Source: Paenibacillus sp. PK3_47
GTDB lineage: Bacteria; Bacillota; Bacilli; Paenibacillales; Paenibacillaceae
DNA length: 64,000 nt
Reading direction: 5' to 3'
NCBI RefSeq assembly: GCF_023520895.1
Contig: NZ_CP026029.1
Location: 1-64,000, forward strand
This document shows, piece by piece, positions 53,244-63,350 of this stretch; the stretch's first letter is position 1; each line of letters starts with the position of its first letter. The notes under the pieces are model-generated. The model saw only the letters and a list, made by a program, of their open reading frames with translations, did not search any database and was not told the DNA's origin. The position numbers and the translations under genes were made by a program.

Positions 53244-54644
53244 TTAAAGAATATATTGACTTAAGTCGCGGTCCTGCGCAATTCCCGACAGCTTCTCCCG
53301 CACATATTCCGGGGTGATGACCATAGTGTCCAGCGTTAGCTCCGGGGCTTCAAAAGAAAGATCCTCAAGGAGCTTTTCCAGAATCGTATGCAGCCGGCGG
53401 GCACCAATGTTCTCCATGTTCTGATTTACGGAAGCCGCGATTCTGGCGATTTCCTGGATCGCTTCAGGCTGGAACTGGACTTCAATATCCTCAGTTTTCA
53501 GCAGATTGACATACTGCTTTGTCAGAGCGTTCTCTGGTTCAGTCAGAATAGAGACAAAGTCCTCAAGCGTCAGACTGCTCAGCTCTACACGGATCGGGAA
53601 ACGCCCCTGAAGCTCAGGAATGAGATCGGAAGGCTTGGCAATATGGAAGGCGCCTGCGGCCACAAATAGCACATAATCCGTTTTCACAGGGCCGTATTTG
53701 GTCATCACCGTGGAGCCTTCTACGATCGGCAGGATATCACGCTGCACGCCTTCACGGGACACATCCGGACCTGAGCCCTTGCCCTGGCTGGCAACCTTAT
53801 CTATTTCATCGATAAAAATAATTCCGGACTGCTCTGCCCTGGCAATCGATTCCTGGATCACATCATCCATATCGATCAGCTTGGCCGCTTCATCCTGGAT
53901 CAGCACCTTGCGGGCCTCGCGGATCGGGAGCTTGCGCTTCTTGGTCTTCTTGGGTAAAAAGCTGCCGAACATTTCCTGCATATTCATGCCCATCTGATCA
54001 TTGCCCTGACCGGCGAACATATCAAGCATTGTAGGTGCCGTATCTTCCACATCCACCTCGATAATATCATCCTCCAGCTGGCCTGCCAGCAGCTTGAACT
54101 TGACACCGCGGCGGCGTTCACTCAGCGAACCGTCCTCAGGTTCCTCTTTGTGATCTTCAGCACTGGCATTGTTGTTGCCGAACAGCATTTCAAACGGGTT
54201 GCGCTGGGACTTGTTTTTGGAGGAAGAAGGTACAAGTATCGAAACAATGCGTTCGTTAGCCAGCTCCTCGGCACGGTCTTTCACTTTTTCGGTACGCTCC
54301 AGCTTCACCATGCGGATCGCGGTCTCCACCAAATCACGGACCATGGACTCTACATCACGGCCCACATAACCAACCTCGGTAAACTTAGTCGCCTCCACCT
54401 TAATGAACGGTGCGTTCACCAGCTTAGCCAAACGGCGGGCAATTTCGGTTTTACCGACACCGGTCGGACCAATCATCAGGATATTCTTCGGTACGACCTC
54501 ATCCCGGAGTTCTTCAGCCAGCAGACTGCGGCGGTAACGGTTGCGCAGCGCGACTGCCACAGATTTTTTGGCCTGCTTCTGGCCTACGATATATTTATCT
54601 AGCTCTGCTACAATTTGACGGGGTGTAAGTGATTGATTCGCCAT
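53244..54644 (-). CDS. hslU: HslU (ClpY), ATPase subunit of the HslUV protease
   Basis: 466 residues, AAA+ unfoldase. Walker [17 protein letters not shown] (about 58-73), a short I domain (about 115-230, including the [18 protein letters not shown] acidic stretch), Walker [13 protein letters not shown], and the C-terminal RDLSQYIL tail that docks into HslV. It feeds unfolded proteins to HslV. ATG with GGGAGGAAG upstream, 34 bp after hslV. Confidence 0.97.
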   Translation of the reverse strand: MANQSLTPRQIVAELDKYIVGQKQAKKSVAVALRNRYRRSLLAEELRDEVVPKNILMIGPTGVGKTEIARRLAKLVNAPFIKVEATKFTEVGYVGRDVESMVRDLVETAIRMVKLERTEKVKDRAEELANERIVSILVPSSSKNKSQRNPFEMLFGNNNASAEDHKEEPEDGSLSERRRGVKFKLLAGQLEDDIIEVDVEDTAPTMLDMFAGQGNDQMGMNMQEMFGSFLPKKTKKRKLPIREARKVLIQDEAAKLIDMDDVIQESIARAEQSGIIFIDEIDKVASQGKGSGPDVSREGVQRDILPIVEGSTVMTKYGPVKTDYVLFVAAGAFHIAKPSDLIPELQGRFPIRVELSSLTLEDFVSILTEPENALTKQYVNLLKTEDIEVQFQPEAIQEIARIAASVNQNMENIGARRLHTILEKLLEDLSFEAPELTLDTMVITPEYVREKLSGIAQDRDLSQYIL

Positions 54645-54678
54645 GGTAACTTCCTCCCTCGATTTAGCGGCACCGTGC

Positions 54679-55221
54679 CTATAGTTGTTCTACAATAATA
54701 TTGGAGTTCGTATATACACAAATCTCGGAGGCAATTTGAAGCGCTTCTCTGGCAATCCCCGCAGCTCCCATATCAGGAGCATTGCGTTTCAGGGCCCGCC
54801 CTGCAGCAAGGGCAAAGTTGCCTCCCGAGCCGATGGCCAGCACGTCATCATCCGGTTCGATAATTTCACCGTTACCGGAAATCAGCAGCATTCCCTCTTT
54901 GTCCATAACAATCATCAGGGCCTCCAGCTTGCGCAGGATGCGGTCCTGCCGCCAATCCTTGGCCAGCTCCACCGCAGACCGCTGCAGATTGCCATGATGT
55001 TCCTCCAGCTTGCCCTCAAATTTCTCGAACAAGGTGATGGCATCGGCTACTGAACCGGCAAAACCGGCAATAACCTGCCCTCTATATAAACGGCGGACCT
55101 TTTTGGCCGTCGTCTTCATTATGACACTCTCTCCGAATGTAACCTGGCCATCGCCGGCTATCGCCGCATGACCGTTATGCCTCACCGCACAAATGGTAGT
55201 CGCATGAAAGCTGGGTAACAT
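54679..55221 (-). CDS. hslV: HslV (ClpQ/CodW), proteolytic subunit of HslUV
   Basis: 180 residues from ATG 55219-55221, with TAGGAGG 9 nt upstream; the long frame before it runs through intergenic repeats. The N-terminus [20 protein letters not shown] aligns its TT with the catalytic Thr of E. coli HslV, implying removal of a 7-residue propeptide. B. subtilis ClpQ instead exposes an N-terminal Ser (after Met-Ser), which is not preserved here because residue 2 is Leu. [28 protein letters not shown] and [16 protein letters not shown] complete the active site. Confidence 0.95.
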   Translation of the reverse strand: MLPSFHATTICAVRHNGHAAIAGDGQVTFGESVIMKTTAKKVRRLYRGQVIAGFAGSVADAITLFEKFEGKLEEHHGNLQRSAVELAKDWRQDRILRKLEALMIVMDKEGMLLISGNGEIIEPDDDVLAIGSGGNFALAAGRALKRNAPDMGAAGIAREALQIASEICVYTNSNIIVEQL

Positions 55222-55238
55222 GTTTGGCAACCTCCTAA

Positions 55239-55350
55239 AAGTTTTGTTAGGATCGCATCGTTGAATCCACTTCGGCAAAACTCGCTTCGAAAGCATAAAC
55301 CTAAGTTTTGTTAGGATCGCATCTTTGCATCCGCCTCGGCAAAACTCGCC
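55239..55350 (-). repeat. Tandem pair of a dyad-containing intergenic repeat between trmFO and hslV
   Basis: Two 45-bp units at 55241-55285 and 55305-55349 differ at only four positions (64-bp period). Each has GTTTTG and CAAAAC near its ends and GGAT/ATCC inside, so each unit can fold as a hairpin. On the minus strand the copies read GCGAGTTTTGCC...CTAACAAAACTT. The distal copy runs straight into the hslV ribosome site TTTTAGGAGG. Related sequence occurs before topA. Confidence 0.8.
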
Positions 55351-55354
55351 CCTC

Positions 55355-56725
55355 CTAAGAGGGGTCTGTTTCTTCCGCAATTTCCGCCTTTTCAGGCTCT
55401 TTATAAGGAAGCTTGGTTTCGGCTGCGAATGCCGCAAGACTGTCAAGCGCACGGTACGCAAGCAGTTCATTTTTTTCCTTTTTGTTGCGGATCTTCTTCT
55501 CCAGCTTCGGCAGCAGCCCGAAGTTGGCGTTCATCGGCTGGAAATGCTCCGGATCTGCAGAGGTAATGTAAGCAGGCATACTGCCAAGCACACTGTCTGC
55601 AGGGAAAATCAGGCCTTCCTGGCCAAGGGCCGCTCTGGCAGCATTGATGCCGGCGATCATACCGGAAGCTGCAGATTCCACATACCCCTCTACACCTGTC
55701 ATCTGGCCGGCAAAGAAGAGTCTTTCCTTGCCTTTCATCTGATACGTAGGATGCAGAAGCTTAGGCGAATTAATAAAGGTATTACGGTGCATTACACCGT
55801 AACGGACATACTCTGCGTTCTCAAGTCCGGGAATCAGCGAGAACACCCGCTTTTGCTCCCCCCACTTCAGATGCGTCTGGAATCCGACCAGGTTATACAG
55901 TGTACCTGCCGCGTTATCCTGACGCAGCTGGACCACTGCATACGGCAGCTTGCCTGTGTGGGGATTGACAAGCCCTACGGGCTTCATCGGACCGAACAGT
56001 GCTGTCTGCTTGCCGCGCTTCATCATGATTTCAATCGGCATGCAGCCTTCAAAATAGATTTCTTTTTCAAAATCCTTAAGAGCTGCCGTCTCGGCTGTGA
56101 TCAGCGCATCGTAGAAGATGTCAAACTCCTCTTCCGTCATCGGGCAGTTCAGGTATGCTGCTTCGCCCTTGTCGTATCGGGAGGCCAGATACACCTTGCT
56201 CATGTCGATTGTATCTTTCTCGACAATCGGTGCTGCAGCATCGTAGAAGTAGAAATACTCTTCTCCGAGCAGCTCTTTGATTTCCGCAGACAAGGAAGGA
56301 GAAGTCAGAGGCCCTGTGGCGATAACAACAATCCCATCCTCCGGTATATGCGTAAGTTCTTCATTTATGACTTCAACAAGCGGATGATTATGCAGTGTTG
56401 AGGTAATCTCTCCGGAGAATCCGTCACGGTCAACGGCGAGTGCCCCGCCGGCGGGAACAGCGTGCCGGTCGGCTGCACCAAGCACCAGTGAATTCAGGCG
56501 GCGCATTTCTTCCTTTAGTACACCTACCGCATTGCCAAGCCCGTTGGCCCGCAGCGAATTGCTGCACACCAGTTCCGCAAATTGATCGGTATGATGCGCA
56601 GGTGTCTTAACTACCGGTCTCATTTCATATAATCTTACCGGCACACCTTGTGAAGCGATCTGCCAGGCAGCCTCGCTTCCGGCCAGGCCCGCACCGATTA
56701 CTGTAACTTTAGCTGTTTCTGTCAA
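55355..56725 (-). CDS. trmFO: TrmFO, folate-dependent tRNA (uracil-54-C5)-methyltransferase
   Basis: 456 residues starting at TTG 56723-56725 with GGGGGAAACGG upstream. FAD-binding [20 protein letters not shown] at the N-terminus, then [25 protein letters not shown] (with the conserved Cys of the active site) and GPMKPVGL. It forms ribothymidine 54 in tRNA using methylenetetrahydrofolate and FADH2, the Gram-positive route. The tail (about 430-456) is Glu-rich. codV/xerC, which in B. subtilis follows it, is missing. Confidence 0.96.
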   Translation of the reverse strand: MTETAKVTVIGAGLAGSEAAWQIASQGVPVRLYEMRPVVKTPAHHTDQFAELVCSNSLRANGLGNAVGVLKEEMRRLNSLVLGAADRHAVPAGGALAVDRDGFSGEITSTLHNHPLVEVINEELTHIPEDGIVVIATGPLTSPSLSAEIKELLGEEYFYFYDAAAPIVEKDTIDMSKVYLASRYDKGEAAYLNCPMTEEEFDIFYDALITAETAALKDFEKEIYFEGCMPIEIMMKRGKQTALFGPMKPVGLVNPHTGKLPYAVVQLRQDNAAGTLYNLVGFQTHLKWGEQKRVFSLIPGLENAEYVRYGVMHRNTFINSPKLLHPTYQMKGKERLFFAGQMTGVEGYVESAASGMIAGINAARAALGQEGLIFPADSVLGSMPAYITSADPEHFQPMNANFGLLPKLEKKIRNKKEKNELLAYRALDSLAAFAAETKLPYKEPEKAEIAEETDPS

Positions 56726-56747
56726 TTCCGTTTCCCCCTGCTTACTA

Positions 56748-58844
56748 TTATTCTGCTAATTCTTCGTTGTCCTGTACTTCTTCCGAGTGATCGCAAGCGG
56801 TGCACTGCAGCTTAGTCCCCTGTTTGTTGCGTTTCTCAATCATCCATGATCCGCATGACGGGCAGGCTTTGGCAGAAGGTCTGTCCCAGGATACAAAGTC
56901 ACAGCCTGGATACTGGTCACAGCCGTAGAAGACACGCCCCTTTTTACTGCGCCGCTCCACAACCTTGCCCTCATGACATTTTGGACAGCTTACCCCGATA
57001 TCCTTCACGATCGGCTTCGTATTCCGGCAATCCGGGAATCCGGAGCAGGCCAGGAACTTGCCAAAACGCCCAAGCTTATATACCAGCGGCTTGCCGCACT
57101 TTTCACACATTTCATCAGAGACCTCATCTTCAATCTCGATCTCTTTCATTTCTTCTTCAGCAAACTCAAGCCGTTTTTCAAAAGACTGGTAAAACTCAGC
57201 CAGTACCTTTACCCAGTCTTCAGCGCCTTCTTCGACATGGTCAAGATCACCTTCCATATGGGCCGTAAATTCCACATCCAGAATTTCCGGGAAAAAGGTT
57301 TCCATCTGCTCGATAATCAGCTCTCCAAGCTCTGTAGGCATGAATTTTTTCTCTTCGATGGCCACGTAGCCGCGCTTCTGGATTGTTTCCAGTGTCGGGG
57401 CATAGGTACTTGGCCGCCCGATTCCCAGCTCTTCCAGCGTTTTGACCAGCCGGGCTTCCGTATAACGCGGCGGAGGCTGTGTAAAATGCTGTTTGGGTTC
57501 AATTTCCTGCTTAATCAGGTCATCTCCCGCTGCTAGCGGCGGCAGGAATTTCTCTTCATCTGTCGTTCCGTCATCATTACCTTCCACATAAACCTTCATG
57601 AACCCCGGGAAGGAAACTTTAGAGCCGACAGCTCTGAAAATTGCAGTACCTGCAGCAATATCCACCGACAGTGTATCCAGCAGTGCCGAGGACATCTGGC
57701 TCGATACAAAACGCTCCCAGATCAGTTTATAGAGACGGAATTGGTCACGGCTCATAAATTCTTTTACCGTGTCAGGTTCGCGGTGTGCCGATGTCGGACG
57801 GATCGCTTCATGCGCATCCTGCGAGCCAGCTGCCTTCTTGGAATATTGGCGCGGCGCTTCAGGTACAAATTTCTCACCGTATTTGGAAAGGATCAGTTCC
57901 TTGGCTTCTTCCTGGGCGGTAGCTGACAGGCGCGTGGAGTCGGTACGCATGTAAGTAATCAAACCGACAGTGCCTTCTTTGCCAAGCTCCACACCTTCAT
58001 ACAGCTGCTGTGCCACAGACATGGTCTTCGCAGCCCGGAAACCTAATTTGCGGGCAGCTTCCTGCTGCAGGGAGCTTGTTGTAAACGGTGCGGACGGATG
58101 ACGCTGCCTTTCCTTCTCCTTCACCTGGCTAACCTTAAAAGCCTGCCCTTCAATTGCCGCCAGAACCTCCTGCACATCACCTTCATTGCCGAGTTCTTTC
58201 TTCTCGCCGTTCAGCTTATGAAATTTGGCTTCAAAGCTGGTATCTTTGATGCCAAGCTTAGCTGTAATACTCCAATATTCAGTAGGAATAAAAGCGGAAA
58301 TTTCATTTTCGCGGTCCATGATGATCTTTACGGCAACGGACTGGACCCGGCCGGCCGAGAGGCCTTTTTTGACTTTCTTCCATAATAGTGGACTGATCTT
58401 GTAACCTACGAGGCGATCCAGAATCCGCCGGGCCTGCTGGGCGTTGACCAGATCCATATTAATTTTGCGGGGAGTCTTGAAAGCATCCTTTACAGCCTGT
58501 TTGGTGATTTCGTTAAATACAACCCTGCATTCCTGTGTGTTGTCCAGATCCAGCGCATGCGCCAGATGCCAGGCAATAGCTTCGCCTTCGCGATCCGGGT
58601 CAGCCGCCAGATAAACTTTTTTCACTTTTTTGCTGGCATCCTTAAGCTCCTTCAGAATGGAGCCCTTGCCTCGGATCGTTATATATTTGGGGCTGAAATC
58701 ATTTTCCACCTCTACACCAATCTGGCTCTTCGGCAGATCCCGGATATGCCCCATAGATGCCTTTACAATATATTTACTGCCTAAATATTTGCCGATTGTC
58801 TTTGCTTTTGCAGGCGACTCGACTATAACCAATGCATCCGCCAT
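56748..58844 (-). CDS. topA: TopA, DNA topoisomerase I
   Basis: 698 residues from ATG 58842-58844 ([20 protein letters not shown]), with TTAGGAGG upstream; 27 more in-frame codons upstream come from the repeat region and are unlikely. Toprim motifs [15 protein letters not shown] and [15 protein letters not shown], the active-site Tyr in [14 protein letters not shown], and three C-terminal zinc ribbon-like modules (CEKCGKP, CPKCHEG, CPSCGSW with partner cysteines). It relaxes negative supercoils. Confidence 0.97.
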   Translation of the reverse strand: MADALVIVESPAKAKTIGKYLGSKYIVKASMGHIRDLPKSQIGVEVENDFSPKYITIRGKGSILKELKDASKKVKKVYLAADPDREGEAIAWHLAHALDLDNTQECRVVFNEITKQAVKDAFKTPRKINMDLVNAQQARRILDRLVGYKISPLLWKKVKKGLSAGRVQSVAVKIIMDRENEISAFIPTEYWSITAKLGIKDTSFEAKFHKLNGEKKELGNEGDVQEVLAAIEGQAFKVSQVKEKERQRHPSAPFTTSSLQQEAARKLGFRAAKTMSVAQQLYEGVELGKEGTVGLITYMRTDSTRLSATAQEEAKELILSKYGEKFVPEAPRQYSKKAAGSQDAHEAIRPTSAHREPDTVKEFMSRDQFRLYKLIWERFVSSQMSSALLDTLSVDIAAGTAIFRAVGSKVSFPGFMKVYVEGNDDGTTDEEKFLPPLAAGDDLIKQEIEPKQHFTQPPPRYTEARLVKTLEELGIGRPSTYAPTLETIQKRGYVAIEEKKFMPTELGELIIEQMETFFPEILDVEFTAHMEGDLDHVEEGAEDWVKVLAEFYQSFEKRLEFAEEEMKEIEIEDEVSDEMCEKCGKPLVYKLGRFGKFLACSGFPDCRNTKPIVKDIGVSCPKCHEGKVVERRSKKGRVFYGCDQYPGCDFVSWDRPSAKACPSCGSWMIEKRNKQGTKLQCTACDHSEEVQDNEELAE

Positions 58845-58860
58845 AGGTTTTCCTCCTAAT

Positions 58861-58998
58861 AGTTTTGGTAAGCATACGCTCTTTGAAGCGGCTTCAGACG
58901 AGCTGATCCTGGAAAGCATACGCAAGAAATGATGTTAGCATCGGCTTTCGTAAAACTCGCTTCAAACAAAACTCGCAGCGAAAGCATAGCCTAACATA
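58861..58998 (-). repeat. Intergenic repeat region between dprA and topA
   Basis: On the minus strand it reads CTATGCTTTCGCTGCGAG TTTTG (58967-58989), then GAAGCGAGTTTTACGAAAGC (about 58945-58965) and GATGCTAACATC, and ends CCAAAACTATTAGGAGG at the topA ribosome site. The blocks TATGCTTTCG-NN-GCGAGTTTTG, GATGC-(GATC)-CTAACA and CAAAACTNTTAGGAGG are shared with the trmFO-hslV repeats. The copies are degenerate and partly rearranged. No coding signal. Confidence 0.65.
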
Positions 58999-59009
58999 TG
59001 TCTTCTATA

Positions 59010-60128
59010 TTAAATTACCTTGTAAACAGCACCCGGTAATTGTGTTACCGCTTTTTTTATGATTAAAGATAACAGAACTGAATGCAAATGTCCAAAATCC
59101 CAGCCTGTTCTGCCCAAAAGTTCATCCAGTGTAAAAGGCCCTTGATGCAGTATATGGTAAAGCTGTGACTCCTCACTTGTCAATTTCTTTTCCGCCTGAA
59201 GGTCTTCATTTTCCACGCAAAAAGGGGACAAACCTCCGGGTTTCGCTATTTTTCCGGGCAGATAGGCTATGTATTCCTCTATCACATCAGCGGCTCCGGT
59301 TACAAGCTTTGCCCCCTGCTTGATCAGCTCCAGCGCTCCCCGGCTTTTGGGAGAGGTCAGCGGTCCCGGGACGGCAAACACATCTCTTCCGGCCTCCAGC
59401 GCAGCATCAGCGGTAATCAGTGAACCGCTCCTGCTGTCTGCTTCAACAACAAGTGTCCCGAGCGACAGCCCGGCTATAATCCGGTTCCGCTGGGGAAAGA
59501 GGCCGGGATGACTTTTGGTGCCAAGCGGATATTCGCTGATCACAAGCCCGTCTCCGGCTATCCTCCGCTCAAGCTCCCGGTTCTCCGGCGGATATACTTT
59601 GTCGAGTCCCGTCGCCACTACCGCTATTGTACTTCCTTCTCCGCGGAGCGCGGCTTCATGGCAGACACTGTCAATCCCCCGGGCCAGCCCGCTCACTACG
59701 GTGAGCCCGCTTCGGCTTAGCTCTTCCGCCAGCATCTCCCCTGCTTTACGTCCATACGCAGTAGGCACACGGGTACCTACCATGGCTATTGCCGGCCGTG
59801 AGGCGAGCGCAAGATTGCCGCGGTAATAGAGCACCCAGGGCGGCTGCTGTGTCTCCTTGAGCAGAGCAGGGTATTCTTCATCGAATATTGTCACCATTTC
59901 TGCACCGCTTTCCTTCATTAAAAGAAGTCGCGCATTAATCCATCCTGAACCCAATCCTTCAGCGAGGCGCTGCGACATTTTCGGAGTTAATCCGACCTTC
60001 TCCCAAGCATCGGCGGATAAGCCAAATGCAACCTCATTTAATAGTCCCGACCGGCGGATTTTGTCGATGCTTTTCCAGCCGATGCCCTCTACTTCATTTA
60101 ACCCGAACAGCAGACGCCGTATATCCAT
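59010..60128 (-). CDS. dprA: DprA (Smf), recombination mediator for incoming single-stranded DNA
   Basis: 372 residues from ATG 60126-60128 (MDIRRLLFGLNEVEGIGWKS) with GGGAGAG about 9 nt upstream. An N-terminal SAM-like helical domain is followed by the Rossmann-type core (AMVGTRVPTAYGRKAGEMLA, VVSGLARGIDSVCHEAAL, GLSLGTLVVEADSRSGSL) and a C-terminal winged-helix domain (about 300-370, LYHILHQGPFTLDELLGRTG). It loads RecA on transforming DNA. The upstream spacer has a GGAAGG/CCTTCC hairpin. No ComK box is visible. Confidence 0.95.
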   Translation of the reverse strand: MDIRRLLFGLNEVEGIGWKSIDKIRRSGLLNEVAFGLSADAWEKVGLTPKMSQRLAEGLGSGWINARLLLMKESGAEMVTIFDEEYPALLKETQQPPWVLYYRGNLALASRPAIAMVGTRVPTAYGRKAGEMLAEELSRSGLTVVSGLARGIDSVCHEAALRGEGSTIAVVATGLDKVYPPENRELERRIAGDGLVISEYPLGTKSHPGLFPQRNRIIAGLSLGTLVVEADSRSGSLITADAALEAGRDVFAVPGPLTSPKSRGALELIKQGAKLVTGAADVIEEYIAYLPGKIAKPGGLSPFCVENEDLQAEKKLTSEESQLYHILHQGPFTLDELLGRTGWDFGHLHSVLLSLIIKKAVTQLPGAVYKVI

Positions 60129-60238
60129 ATGTATTCTCTCCCTTATGAGGAAGGGCCAGCCTTCCCTATTCTGTGATACACACGCCAAAAAGGCAAGGTG
60201 CAGTTTATGTCAGCCCTTCAGAGCTGCATCCTGAACGC

Positions 60239-60286
60239 AAAAAAAGCAACCTTTCATCCCTGCTGACAGGAACAAAAGGTTGCTTA
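60239..60286 (-). terminator. Intrinsic terminator after sucD
   Basis: On the minus strand AAGCAACCTTT and AAAGGTTGCTT form a long stem with a central CCTG...CAGG helix, followed by seven T residues (GCTTTTTTTGCG). It is 65 bp after the sucD stop. It is the strongest classical terminator in the window and separates sucCD from dprA. Confidence 0.88.
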
Positions 60287-60351
60287 CCTTTGGGAATATT
60301 ATACACGATGACAGCGTAAAAAAACATCTCATTTCACTTGGAAACGGAAAC

Positions 60352-61281
60352 TTAATTTGTTGTAAAAGTGTTCAAAATACCGCGTTCTTCAAGCACGCTG
60401 ACCAGGGTCGAGCCCATTTCGGCTGGTGTAGGCGCTACTTTGATCCCGCAGGACTCCAGTACAGCGATTTTCTCGCTGGCTGTCCCTTTACCGCCGGAGA
60501 TAATGGCTCCTGCATGCCCCATCCGTTTGCCCGGAGGCGCGGTTGCGCCGCCGATAAAGCCTACAACCGGTTTGGTCATATTCTCCTTGATCCAGAGGGC
60601 TGCTTCTTCCTCAGCCGTACCGCCGATTTCACCGATCATGATGACCGCTTTGGTACCCGGATCTTCATTAAACAGCTTGAGGATATCAATAAATTCCGAG
60701 CCTTTAACCGGATCGCCGCCGATACCGACTGCCGAAGACTGGCCGATTCCCCGTTCTGTCAACTGATGCACAGCTTCATAGGTCAAGGTTCCGCTGCGGG
60801 AAACTACACCTACATAACCCGGCATATGAATATATCCCGGCATGATCCCGATTTTACATTGGCCAGGCGTAATAACGCCAGGACAGTTAGGGCCGATAAG
60901 AACGGTAGAACGGCCTTCCATGTAACGCGATACCTTAACCATATCGAGAACAGGAATACCTTCAGTTATGCAGATGACGAGCTCAAGCTCTGCGTCGACA
61001 GCCTCCATTATGGAGTCTGCGGCAAATGCCGGGGGAACATAAATAACACTGACTGTTGCCCCGGTTGCTTCTTTGGCAGCAACAACGGTGTCAAATACAG
61101 GCAGGCTCACTTCGCTGCCGTTCTCCAGCGTGATGTTTACCGTAGTTCCGCCTTTGCCCGGAGTAACCCCGCCAACCATCTGTGTACCGTAGTCGAGCGC
61201 TCCCTTGGTGTGGAACAAGCCCGTCGAACCTGTAATCCCCTGCGTGATGACTTTCGTATTTTTATCTACAAGAATGCTCAT
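60352..61281 (-). CDS. sucD: SucD, succinyl-CoA ligase alpha subunit
   Basis: 309 residues from ATG 61279-61281 ([20 protein letters not shown]), which fits the family N-terminus; a GTG four codons upstream is also possible. [18 protein letters not shown] binds Co[12 protein letters not shown] follows, and the catalytic phospho-histidine is His256 in [11 protein letters not shown]. With SucC it makes succinate and ATP or GTP in the TCA cycle. It follows sucC by about 66 bp. Confidence 0.95.
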   Translation of the reverse strand: MSILVDKNTKVITQGITGSTGLFHTKGALDYGTQMVGGVTPGKGGTTVNITLENGSEVSLPVFDTVVAAKEATGATVSVIYVPPAFAADSIMEAVDAELELVICITEGIPVLDMVKVSRYMEGRSTVLIGPNCPGVITPGQCKIGIMPGYIHMPGYVGVVSRSGTLTYEAVHQLTERGIGQSSAVGIGGDPVKGSEFIDILKLFNEDPGTKAVIMIGEIGGTAEEEAALWIKENMTKPVVGFIGGATAPPGKRMGHAGAIISGGKGTASEKIAVLESCGIKVAPTPAEMGSTLVSVLEERGILNTFTTN

Positions 61282-61347
61282 AGTGTTGGTCACATCCCTA
61301 CTTAAATTGTCGAATACGAGATACTTTCCTCTATAGCACAGTCATAA

Positions 61348-62505
61348 TTACACAAGAGCTACAATTTTACGGGCACCGTCCGCCATCGAATCTGCAGCCA
61401 CGATATTAAGGCCTGAGCCGGCGAGAATTTCTTTGCCCAGCGCCACGTTGGTGCCTTCCAGACGGACAACCAGCGGCTTGGTCAATCCCAGCTGGCGGGC
61501 TGCTTCCACCACACCTGTGGCAATGACGTCACAGCGCATAATCCCGCCAAAGATGTTGACAAATATACCATTCACCTTATCGTCAGACAAAATAATCTTG
61601 AAGGCTTCGGTAACCTTCTCCGTCGTTGCACCGCCCCCTACATCGAGGAAGTTAGCCGGTTCGCCGCCGTAATATTTGATAATATCCATAGTAGCCATCG
61701 CCAGACCTGCACCATTGACCATACAGCCGATGTTGCCGTCCAGGGCGATATAGCTAAGATCATACTTGGATGCTTCAATTTCCTTCTCATCTTCTTCATC
61801 CAGATCGCGCAGCTCCAGAATATCCTTGTGACGGTACAATGCATTGGAGTCGAAATTCAGTTTGGCATCAAGTGCCATTACATTGCCGTCGCCTGTAACG
61901 ACCAGCGGATTAATCTCTGCAATGGAACAATCCTTATCCACAAAAGCCAAATACAGCGCTTGCATGAACTTGACCGCTTTATTTACCAGTTCTGGCGGAA
62001 TGGCAATACTGTAAGCAAGTTTGCGCGCCTGGAAGGTCTGCAGTCCTACTGCCGGATCAATAATTTCCTTGAAGATTTTCTCCGGATGAGTAGCTGCCAC
62101 CTCTTCAATCTCGGTACCGCCCTCTTCGGAAGCCATCATGACCACCCTGCCTGTGCCGCGGTCTACAACAAGTCCGATGTAATATTCCTTCACAATCTGA
62201 CAGCCTTCTTCAATAAGCAGCCGCTTGACTACCTTGCCCTCAGGCCCTGTCTGATGCGTAACGAGCGTTTTGCCAAGAATTTCTCCGGCGTAAGCACGAA
62301 CCTCCTCAGGAGATTTCGCTACTTTGACACCTCCGGCCTTACCGCGCCCGCCTGCATGAATCTGCGCTTTGACCACAACTACCGGTGTTCCCAGCGATGC
62401 TGCAGCTTCAACCGCTTCCTCCACTGTATAAGCAACTTTTCCGTTCGGTACGGCTACGCCGTACTTCTTAAGTACTTCTTTTCCCTGATACTCGTGGATA
62501 TTCAT
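61348..62505 (-). CDS. sucC: SucC, succinyl-CoA ligase beta subunit
   Basis: 385 residues. ATP-grasp domain at the N-terminus ([36 protein letters not shown]) and the CoA-ligase domain with [30 protein letters not shown] and [14 protein letters not shown]. It supplies nucleotide and succinate binding for the sucCD enzyme. TTAGGAGG precedes the ATG by about 9 nt. First gene of the sucCD unit. Confidence 0.97.
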   Translation of the reverse strand: MNIHEYQGKEVLKKYGVAVPNGKVAYTVEEAVEAAASLGTPVVVVKAQIHAGGRGKAGGVKVAKSPEEVRAYAGEILGKTLVTHQTGPEGKVVKRLLIEEGCQIVKEYYIGLVVDRGTGRVVMMASEEGGTEIEEVAATHPEKIFKEIIDPAVGLQTFQARKLAYSIAIPPELVNKAVKFMQALYLAFVDKDCSIAEINPLVVTGDGNVMALDAKLNFDSNALYRHKDILELRDLDEEDEKEIEASKYDLSYIALDGNIGCMVNGAGLAMATMDIIKYYGGEPANFLDVGGGATTEKVTEAFKIILSDDKVNGIFVNIFGGIMRCDVIATGVVEAARQLGLTKPLVVRLEGTNVALGKEILAGSGLNIVAADSMADGARKIVALV

Positions 62506-62855
62506 ACCGGAAGCCTCCTAAAATGTTGCGGTGGCTTATGCAGGCAGCCTGCTGCCATACCGCTTTCCGTTTTGATTGTCCAAAGCCGGGTCCAGACCGG
62601 TAAAAGAGCACAATATCCCGGTTCCGGCAGAAAACCAGACTGCTTTCAAAGAAAAACAGTATACTTTTCCGCCAGTGACACAGCCATGAAATACAGATAT
62701 TCATCTGAATTCAGCTATATGTCTAAAAAGGAAACCCAGAATATTGTAACATGTTTTAAAAACGCTTTCCTCAAAAACTTTCACTATTTATACATACATT
62801 TTCGCTCATATTCATGCCGGAATGCGAACGATTACATTGACATTACACAGCGTTA
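62506..62855 (-). promoter_or_regulatory. sucC upstream region
   Basis: About 350 bp without a gene between ohrR and sucC. On the minus strand the best -10 candidates are TATACT (62658-62663) and TACAAT (near 62743), neither with a well-spaced good -35. A small GGCAG/CTGCC hairpin lies in the last 50 bp before sucC. A cre-like sequence is listed separately. No open frame here has a ribosome site or a recognisable product. Confidence 0.4.
62757..62770 (-). promoter_or_regulatory. Candidate cre (CcpA) site upstream of sucC
   Basis: GGAAAGCGTTTTTA on the minus strand matches 12 of 14 positions of the cre consensus TGWAARCGYTWNCW, failing at the first and thirteenth. It lies about 250 bp before sucC, near the weak TACAAT candidate. 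Carbon catabolite control of this TCA gene pair would make sense but is inference. Confidence 0.35.
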
Positions 62856-63320
62856 TTATTTATCTGCATTAACGTTTTTTTCGTGAACCCTTGCCAGCAG
62901 ATCTTTGAACTGTCCCAGCAGGCTGACGAATTCATCGGCTGACAGCATCGTTCCTTCTACCATTTTACCGGGAATACATGCCGCTTCACTCCGCAGCTCC
63001 CAGCCTTTTTCGGTAGGAGAAATCAGCACCTTCCGCTCATCCTGGATGGAACGCTCGCGTACAATCAGCCCCGCAGCCTGCAGACGTTTGAGAAGCGGCG
63101 TCAGCGTACCGGAGTCTAAATAAAGAGCTTCACCGAGTTCCTTAACCGTACATTGCTGTTTCTCCCAGAGAACGATCATGACCAGGTACTGGGAATAGGT
63201 CAGGCCGATCTTGTCCAGATGAGGCTGATACATCTTCGTAAATTCCCGGGAACAGGCGTAAATGGTAAAACAAAGCTGATTATCAAGCATTAGCTCAGGG
63301 GATGTTGTTGACTTTTGCAT
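62856..63320 (-). CDS. ohrR: OhrR, MarR-family organic peroxide sensor
   Basis: 154 residues from ATG 63318-63320 with AGGTG upstream. The peroxidatic cysteine is Cys17 in NQLCFTIYACSREFTK, matching Cys15 of B. subtilis OhrR; the wing and recognition-helix motif YLDSGTLTPLLKRLQAAGLI and DERKVLISPTEKG are typical. Extra cysteines are at 23, 57 and 115. Oxidised OhrR lets go of its operator and derepresses ohr. It is divergent from ohr with a shared control region. Confidence 0.95.
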   Translation of the reverse strand: MQKSTTSPELMLDNQLCFTIYACSREFTKMYQPHLDKIGLTYSQYLVMIVLWEKQQCTVKELGEALYLDSGTLTPLLKRLQAAGLIVRERSIQDERKVLISPTEKGWELRSEAACIPGKMVEGTMLSADEFVSLLGQFKDLLARVHEKNVNADK

Positions 63321-63350
63321 TTTCTTCACCTGCCTTTATGACATTATTTT

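Noticed and set aside
55222..55470. Longer hslV start upstream of 55221
   Set aside because: The extra 83 codons come from the trmFO end and intergenic repeats, are Arg/Lys-rich, and the TAGGAGG site fits only the ATG at 55221.
55325..56401. Plus-strand open frame of 358 codons opposite trmFO
   Set aside because: Same reason: antisense shadow of a conserved enzyme, Cys/His/Arg-rich and without family resemblance.
60280..61305. Plus-strand open frame of 341 codons opposite sucD
   Set aside because: It begins in the sucD terminator and reads the reverse complement of a conserved protein; no start signals.
61828..62886. Plus-strand open frame of 352 codons across sucC and its upstream region
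   Set aside because: Mostly antisense to sucC; the remaining part crosses an AT-rich control region and looks non-coding.
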